A stretch of 24,362 nucleotides of DNA from an uncultured Verrucomicrobiota bacterium (lineage in GTDB: Bacteria; Verrucomicrobiota; Verrucomicrobiia; Opitutales; LL51). A program made the position numbers and the translations under genes. Position 1 is the stretch's first letter. Each line of letters starts with the position of its first letter. The stretch lies in contig CAMWJR010000004.1 of the NCBI GenBank assembly GCA_947174645.1, positions 1 to 24,362 of the forward strand, given 5' to 3'. The notes beneath the pieces are model-generated. The model did no database searches, was not told where the DNA came from, and worked only from the letters and a program-made list of their open reading frames with translations. This document shows, piece after piece, positions 19,922-24,362 of this stretch.

Positions 19922-21385
19922 ATGCAACACGACGTGAACGTACTTGCCATACCGCCTAAAATTAATTTCACTCCAAATATGGATTTGCGCGCCGTCATTC
20001 AAAGTCATCACGATTTAGCGGCGATTATCAATCTGCTCCGCGGTGCTGGAGGCCGCTGCTACCTGGTTGGTGGCTGTGTCCGTGACGCACTTTTAGGCCA
20101 GGCGAGCGCGAATTTTGACCTCGAGGTTTTTGGCCTCTCTTCGCAACAAATCATTGATCTCTGTCGCCCCCATTACGCGATCGATCTTGTCGGTAAGTCA
20201 TACGGAATCTTAAAAATCCGTCAGCTGGACATCGACATTGGCGTCCCTCGCCGAGAGGTTAAAACCGGCAATACCCACGTCGATTTTCAGGTTCATGAGG
20301 CCCCAGATTTACCCGTTGAAGAGGCAATTCGGCGCCGTGATTTCACGATCAATTCGATCTACTACGACCTCGAGAATGACAGCTACATCGACCCCTTTCA
20401 TGGTCGTCGAGATTTAGAGCAAAAAGTTTTACGCCACACCAGTGAACGCTTCGTGGAAGATCCGCTACGGGTCCTCCGTGGCATGCAGTTTTGTGCGCGC
20501 TTTGATCTAACACCATCGCCGGAAACCGTTGCGCTCTGCCAGACGCTTTCGCCCGAATACCTCTCCGCAGAACGGATTTATCAGGAATTCGTCAAGTTAC
20601 TGCTTCAAGGGGAAGTCATTTCAAAAGGCCTGAGTTTCCTCAAAGCTACCGGTTGGTCACAGTTTTTTCCAGAACTCCACGCGATGATCGGACTCAAGCA
20701 AGACCCGGTTCGCCATCCTGAGGGGGACGCCTATCAACATATTTGCAACGTCCTTGACGCTTTTGCGCATTGCCGGATGCATAACCGGAATGACGATCTG
20801 ACGCTGGGATTCGCGCTTCTGTGCCACGACTTCGGGAAAGCAACGACAACCTTTCAGGACGAAAAAGGGACACACGCCTACTGGCATGAGATCATCGGCA
20901 TTCTTCCGGCGAAAAATTTTATGGAGCGGCTTGGCGTTCCCAAGGAGATCATGATCCAAGCCCTCACGCTCGTCCAATATCACATGGAGCCACGCCGGTT
21001 CTTCAAACGCAACGCCTCAGACGCCGATCTGCGTCGGCTCGCATACAATGTTCGTCGACTCGACCTTTTGGCACTCGTGGGTTATTGCGACTGCTACGGA
21101 CGCGTCGATCACAACGAAGCAATCCGCGATTGGCTTTATTCCCGGGCAAAGGAATTAGGGATCCTCAAAGCGCCCCCGAAGGCAATCGTCCAGGGACGGC
21201 ATCTCGTATCCATTGGTATCGCACCCAATAAATCGTATTCGCGGATTTTGATGAAGGCGTATTTTGCGCAACTCAACGGTGATTTCGATACGCTTGAGGA
21301 TGGGCTTGCTTACGTTCGCAAGTTATCGCTGGCTCAGCCGACGCAAACCGACCCCGAAACCGAGCGCTCGTCCATTTCCGTCTAG
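19922..21385 (+). CDS. cca: CCA tRNA nucleotidyltransferase with HD domain
   Basis: This class II nucleotidyltransferase adds or repairs the 3' CCA of tRNAs. From ATG 19922 it has 487 aa; the TTG-initiated extension from 19892 has no support. The head domain shows LVGGCVRDALLG near 48-58, then FDLEVFG with the metal-binding D/E pair near 66-68, and RRRDFTINSIYYD near 137. The neck and body follow (DPLRVLRGMQFCARFDL). An HD hydrolase domain comes after, with LLCHDFGKATTT near 300-311. In E. coli-type enzymes that domain provides phosphatase and cyclic-phosphodiesterase activity. The exonuclease gene starts 2 nt after the stop, indicating co-translation. A pure poly(A) polymerase or an A- or CC-adding variant cannot be excluded by eye. 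Confidence 0.92.
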   Translation: MQHDVNVLAIPPKINFTPNMDLRAVIQSHHDLAAIINLLRGAGGRCYLVGGCVRDALLGQASANFDLEVFGLSSQQIIDLCRPHYAIDLVGKSYGILKIRQLDIDIGVPRREVKTGNTHVDFQVHEAPDLPVEEAIRRRDFTINSIYYDLENDSYIDPFHGRRDLEQKVLRHTSERFVEDPLRVLRGMQFCARFDLTPSPETVALCQTLSPEYLSAERIYQEFVKLLLQGEVISKGLSFLKATGWSQFFPELHAMIGLKQDPVRHPEGDAYQHICNVLDAFAHCRMHNRNDDLTLGFALLCHDFGKATTTFQDEKGTHAYWHEIIGILPAKNFMERLGVPKEIMIQALTLVQYHMEPRRFFKRNASDADLRRLAYNVRRLDLLALVGYCDCYGRVDHNEAIRDWLYSRAKELGILKAPPKAIVQGRHLVSIGIAPNKSYSRILMKAYFAQLNGDFDTLEDGLAYVRKLSLAQPTQTDPETERSSISV

Positions 21386-21387
21386 GG

Positions 21388-21963
21388 ATGGGACTTTCAC
21401 CGATTCATGTTATCGATTTTGAGGGAAACCTCCAATATGGCATCGTCGAATTCGGGGCCGCAACTCTAAAAGATAACAAAATTCAGGGCGTTACCGGCGC
21501 GCTCTGTCGGCCCATCGAAAATAGCGCTCGTGTTCAATGGCATTCGCGATTTCCCGATAATGAAAATGAAGCGTCATTTCACACCTATTTGCCACTCTTT
21601 GTAGCTCGACGAAAAAATGGATACTTCGCCGCCCATCACACAGTAACCGAGGATCGTCTACTCCGGCACTACCAACCCTTTCCTGGCATTCAATCTGGTA
21701 ATACCCCCCTTACCTGGGGCCCCTGGATCGATACGCTTAAACTGTACAAATCCTACATCCGAGGCTTGAGTAGCTACAAAGTCGGCGATTTAATTCGCTA
21801 TTTTCAGCTACAGCCAGAGCTCGATACTTATGTACAAGTAACTTCTTGCGCCACTGATCAATTTCATCGGGCAGTCTACGATGCTATTGCGACTGCCGTG
21901 TTGCTCAAACATTTCATCGCACTCTTCCGCGTTACAGATGACATTTTTCTACTCAAGGCCTAA
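21388..21963 (+). CDS. DEDDh-type 3'-5' exonuclease (DnaQ/RNase T superfamily)
   Basis: The 191-aa product has the exonuclease motifs in order. Exo I is HVIDFEGN with Asp10 and Glu12. A degenerate Exo II is AAHHTVTEDRLL near 88-99; the usual Asp position is Glu, with Asp next to it. Exo III is FHRAVYDAIATA with His160 and Asp165, the DEDDh form. TWGPWIDTLKLYKSY (near 109-124) precedes an SxxxxVGDLIRYF helix resembling the substrate-pocket region of epsilon-like exonucleases. It is a stand-alone nuclease with no polymerase, helicase or PHP domain. Possible jobs are tRNA or other RNA 3' trimming or DNA repair. The 2-nt gap after cca favours RNA 3'-end work, but this is inference. Confidence 0.8.
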   Translation: MGLSPIHVIDFEGNLQYGIVEFGAATLKDNKIQGVTGALCRPIENSARVQWHSRFPDNENEASFHTYLPLFVARRKNGYFAAHHTVTEDRLLRHYQPFPGIQSGNTPLTWGPWIDTLKLYKSYIRGLSSYKVGDLIRYFQLQPELDTYVQVTSCATDQFHRAVYDAIATAVLLKHFIALFRVTDDIFLLKA

Positions 21964-21987
21964 CAAAAAAGCGCGCTCATGCGCGCG
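21964..21987 (-). terminator. rho-independent terminator of the pseudopilin gene
   Basis: Read on the minus strand, GCGCGC-ATGA-GCGCGC (21971-21986) is followed by TTTTTTG. It lies about 30 nt past the pseudopilin stop and directly abuts the exonuclease stop on the other strand. The plus strand lacks a T-run after the hairpin. Confidence 0.88.
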
Positions 21988-22017
21988 CCTCCTGCCTATG
22001 AAACAAGAAAAACAAAA

Positions 22018-22515
22018 TTAATTCGAGTGGAAACCGGCCACGATTTTGTGTCGATCGCTCGGGATGGTACTGCCATCAGCCATATTGCCTTTGTTGATCT
22101 CCTCGACTTGTGCACTTGTGTACACACCAGCGCCTGGATTGGCAAAGCCAAGATCCGTAATGTTTGCTTCCTCCGCGGGGCCGTTATTGCAGCTCGACCA
22201 GACCAAAATGTTGCTCTTCGAATCGAGCGCTATGCCATAGGGATTATTCCATGGATCGAGGGGCTCTTTGCCACCGAAAAACTCAGCCAGCGCGGCCATA
22301 TCTTTTGGGGGTACACCTTTGGTCGTCTTGTACGAGTAAATCGCATTGGCGACTGTCGATTGACAAAATATCTTTGCGGCTCCCTCTTTACCACTGTTTT
22401 GGATGCTTCCGAGCGAGCTCATCATCACACCCGCCAAGACGCCGATCAGCGCGATCACGATCAAGATCTCGACCAACGTCATACCTTTTTTCCCATTCGT
22501 CCTACGTATATCCAT
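22018..22515 (-). CDS. type II secretion/type IV pilus-like pseudopilin (GspG-like)
   Basis: The 165-aa product has a class III (prepilin) signal: a short basic leader ending KKG, then MTLVEILIVIALIGVLAG. Cleavage would follow Gly11, with Met at +1 and the invariant Glu at +5. The C-terminal part has DPWNNPYGI near residue 86, the GspG hallmark that in true GspG sits near a calcium site, plus two cysteines (IFCQST, WSSCNNG). ATG 22515 is preceded by AAGGA at 6 nt, which fixes the start. An upstream TTG at 22530 lies inside the SD and is rejected. No other secretion genes (GspE, F, D, or a prepilin peptidase) are nearby, so this is an orphan pseudopilin. It could serve a T2SS encoded elsewhere or be one of the many solitary pseudopilins of PVC bacteria. 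Confidence 0.88.
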   Translation of the reverse strand: MDIRRTNGKKGMTLVEILIVIALIGVLAGVMMSSLGSIQNSGKEGAAKIFCQSTVANAIYSYKTTKGVPPKDMAALAEFFGGKEPLDPWNNPYGIALDSKSNILVWSSCNNGPAEEANITDLGFANPGAGVYTSAQVEEINKGNMADGSTIPSDRHKIVAGFHSN

Positions 22516-22539
22516 AAATATTCCTTTCAACCTGCGGGC

Positions 22540-22567
22540 ATTCTAGGCTATTCGGCGCCGGAAACAA
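22540..22567 (-). promoter_or_regulatory. possible promoter of the pseudopilin gene
   Basis: On the minus strand TTGTTT (22562-22567) and TAGAAT (22540-22545) are separated by 16 nt, about 25 nt upstream of the ATG. The -10 is a fair match and the -35 is weak. A 14-bp palindrome lies just upstream. Confidence 0.35.
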
Positions 22568-22584
22568 GTCTTTTTTACATTTTA

Positions 22585-22598
22585 CAGGAAATTTCCTG
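22585..22598. repeat. 14-bp perfect palindrome CAGGAAATTTCCTG
   Basis: The palindrome sits in the 87-nt gap between the 581-aa gene and the pseudopilin gene, about 18 nt upstream of the predicted pseudopilin -35 box. No T-run follows on either reading, so a terminator role is unlikely. The form suits a dimeric regulator site. Confidence 0.6.
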
Positions 22599-22602
22599 CG
22601 TT

Positions 22603-24348
22603 CTAGATACGGATCACGTCGGGCGTAAAGGAAACCGACAGCTTATATGTCTGCCCCGGATGCATGATCAGCGGATACGTTCGTGACAGCTCCTGGAGGT
22701 AGTGGATTTTTCCGTAATATGTCCGATATTTAGGATCCTCTGCGACAGCCGCGACTTCCTGCCAGGTCAATAACATGTCATCATGTTCGACGACGGCTCG
22801 AAGGCTCTGTTCATCCAGAGCGAGATTATTCGCACCATACAGGGAATGCGGAGCACTGAGAGCGATCATGTAGCGGATATGCTCGACGCGAACCCGATTT
22901 TTTGGGGAAAACGTAAACTCCGACGTCACTTTACCCTCGTTAAAGATCCACGACACTTTGCACGACGCCAAGTTCGGAACAATCTCCTCTTCAACCGTAA
23001 TTAACTCAGGCTGCTCATAGGAAAAGACAATGCTGCCATGGCTGCCGAGGCCCGTGCAGAGCTGCTTGCCGTAATACGATGGAATAAATTTCTTCCCATC
23101 AATCATAAGCTCAGGTTGCAAAATCGGAAGATATTGCGCAACAGGCCAGTCGAAAACTCCTGGACAGTGCGGAAAAGCGAGACAGTCGCTATTCGCTAAA
23201 CCATTACCGCCAATCAAGGGTAATTGCAGGTCCATTCCGGTCTTCGCATCGCGATAGATGAAGAGCCCGTGTTCATATTTCCCCTCTTTATTGAAAATAA
23301 CTAGACGATTTCCGCTTTTAAACACCGGTACACGACGGATTTTTGTGGTATCTAATGAGCTTTTTTTGGCTAGGCGGGACCACTGACATAGATATCGGAC
23401 GGCATCGAAGTTCGCTCGGATACTGCTTTGTTCTTCCCCAGAGGAGCGCTCCGCATCCCGAATCACCATGTAGCCCTGCTCTTGGTCGATATACCGACAG
23501 AAAAAGTTCTGAAAGAGATCGAGAACAATACTCACATAGAGCGCTTGCTGTGTCGACGGAATCCAGTTATCCCGAAGCGCCTGTAGTACCGCACTGATAC
23601 AATACATTTGTGCATACGCCCCACAGTTTGGACCATAGGCCCAGCAAGTTCCGTCTTCACGAATCAATTCTGAAATCAAGCGAAGATACTTTTCGGCATA
23701 CGTTCTGAGACTCGGGAGTTTCTTTTCGATGAGAAACGTATCGGTATGGAGATGAAGCGCTTGACGGATAAACGAAAAATTAAAGAGCCCGGAGATATCA
23801 AAATCGCCCCCAATTCCCTGCGTGCTACTATCTACAAAACCATTTGTCGCCTCATAGCGCTCGAGGTATCGATCGACGAGCTTTCCAATACTATCGCGTT
23901 TCGTCAGTCGTAGGCTGTAACGTGCAACTGCCCGAGCAATCTCGTAAATCGCATTATTTCGACCGAGATCATCGTGTTGGAGTAATAAGCGATCAATTTT
24001 CTCACGTGTTTCCTCCGAAAGTTTCTCCCAAACGAGGTTACGTTCTTTCGCAGGCCCAAATGATAACACCGCAAGCGCGACGTACCCCATTCCTTGCGGA
24101 CTTTGCGGTCCCGATAGTTGATAAGTAATCGTCTTTGCGGCGAGATCGATGAGATCAAAACCGACAAATTTCTTCTCATGCGTTAGCCGGTAATACTCGC
24201 CGAGTGCGAACGCGACGTGTGCCGATTCATCTCCTGTCTGCGGCTCGCCGGCGCCTAAACGAATGCTTCCGTCCTCATCGATGTACTCCAAATTATGGCT
24301 CAGGATCGAACGAGCCACGTCCGCACACTGCTCAGCAAAATTTTGCAT
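22603..24348 (-). CDS. 581-aa protein, helical toroid-like N-terminus plus beta-rich C-terminus, function unknown
   Basis: I cannot assign a family with confidence. Residues 1 to about 330 look like successive helix pairs rich in aromatic and small residues (GEYYRLTHEKKF, GQGMGYVALAVL-like, CWAYGPNCGAYAQMYCISA near 240). This resembles the alpha/alpha toroid of polysaccharide lyases and glycoside hydrolases. Residues about 340-581 look beta-rich (KYEHGLFIYRD, HGSIVFSYEQPELITVEEE, KVTSEFTFSPKNRVRVEHI), as in the beta-sandwich half of heparinase II/III-type or chondroitin AC-type lyases. No signal peptide is visible, so it would act in the cytosol unless the true start lies further upstream. 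The ATG at 24348 has only a weak SD, the frame remains open to the edge, and truncation at the 5' end is possible. A carbohydrate-active role is a fold guess only. It lies 87 nt upstream of the pseudopilin, on the same strand. Confidence 0.7.
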   Translation of the reverse strand: MQNFAEQCADVARSILSHNLEYIDEDGSIRLGAGEPQTGDESAHVAFALGEYYRLTHEKKFVGFDLIDLAAKTITYQLSGPQSPQGMGYVALAVLSFGPAKERNLVWEKLSEETREKIDRLLLQHDDLGRNNAIYEIARAVARYSLRLTKRDSIGKLVDRYLERYEATNGFVDSSTQGIGGDFDISGLFNFSFIRQALHLHTDTFLIEKKLPSLRTYAEKYLRLISELIREDGTCWAYGPNCGAYAQMYCISAVLQALRDNWIPSTQQALYVSIVLDLFQNFFCRYIDQEQGYMVIRDAERSSGEEQSSIRANFDAVRYLCQWSRLAKKSSLDTTKIRRVPVFKSGNRLVIFNKEGKYEHGLFIYRDAKTGMDLQLPLIGGNGLANSDCLAFPHCPGVFDWPVAQYLPILQPELMIDGKKFIPSYYGKQLCTGLGSHGSIVFSYEQPELITVEEEIVPNLASCKVSWIFNEGKVTSEFTFSPKNRVRVEHIRYMIALSAPHSLYGANNLALDEQSLRAVVEHDDMLLTWQEVAAVAEDPKYRTYYGKIHYLQELSRTYPLIMHPGQTYKLSVSFTPDVIRI

Positions 24349-24362
24349 TCTTTGAAACGCTT

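Overview
The window is a gene-dense stretch of bacterial chromosome, mostly housekeeping genes at moderate G+C. It comes from a diderm (outer-membrane) bacterium: it carries lpxD for lipid A, a classical autotransporter, a prolipoprotein, and IspG of the MEP isoprenoid pathway. RpoN (sigma-54), an orphan type II-style pseudopilin and a compact DEDDh exonuclease fit a Verrucomicrobiota-like lineage (Opitutae/Puniceicoccales type). That placement is a gestalt judgement, not a demonstrated one. No CRISPR array, insertion sequence, prophage or rRNA gene was seen.

Layout, left to right. (1) 1-890, minus strand: the 5' part of miaB, running off the left edge, preceded by a tRNA-Arg(CCG) with encoded CCA. 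(2) 977-3118, plus: ispG and lpxD. (3) 3138-4732, minus: an AT-richer islet with two predicted secreted proteins of unknown function and a doubtful small membrane ORF between them, whose stop overlaps the next start (TAATG). (4) 4940-10201, plus: an operon-like run rmuC-serS-rpoN-murF with gaps of 3 and 22 nt and one ATGA overlap. (5) 10354-15966, plus: a very large autotransporter (1870 aa) closed by a strong rho-independent terminator. (6) 16098-18640: acpS (plus), a lipoprotein with an IPT/TIG-like segment (minus) and hemW (plus), packed almost without spacers. (7) 18637-19849, minus: gmk and rsmD. (8) 19922-21963, plus: a CCA-adding enzyme followed after 2 nt by a DEDDh exonuclease, possibly a tRNA 3'-end maintenance pair. 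(9) 21964-24348, minus: a 581-aa protein with a helical N-terminal and beta-rich C-terminal half, then a GspG-like pseudopilin with its own SD, promoter-like sequence and terminator.

Roles. Most genes serve translation and tRNA maturation (miaB, tRNA, serS, cca, rsmD) or envelope building (lpxD, murF, ispG for undecaprenyl precursors, acpS for acyl carrier protein activation). The rest cover nucleotide supply (gmk), heme trafficking (hemW), genome maintenance (rmuC) and alternative transcription (rpoN). The parts least explained by known families are the 3138-4732 islet, the autotransporter passenger, the lipoprotein and the 581-aa protein.
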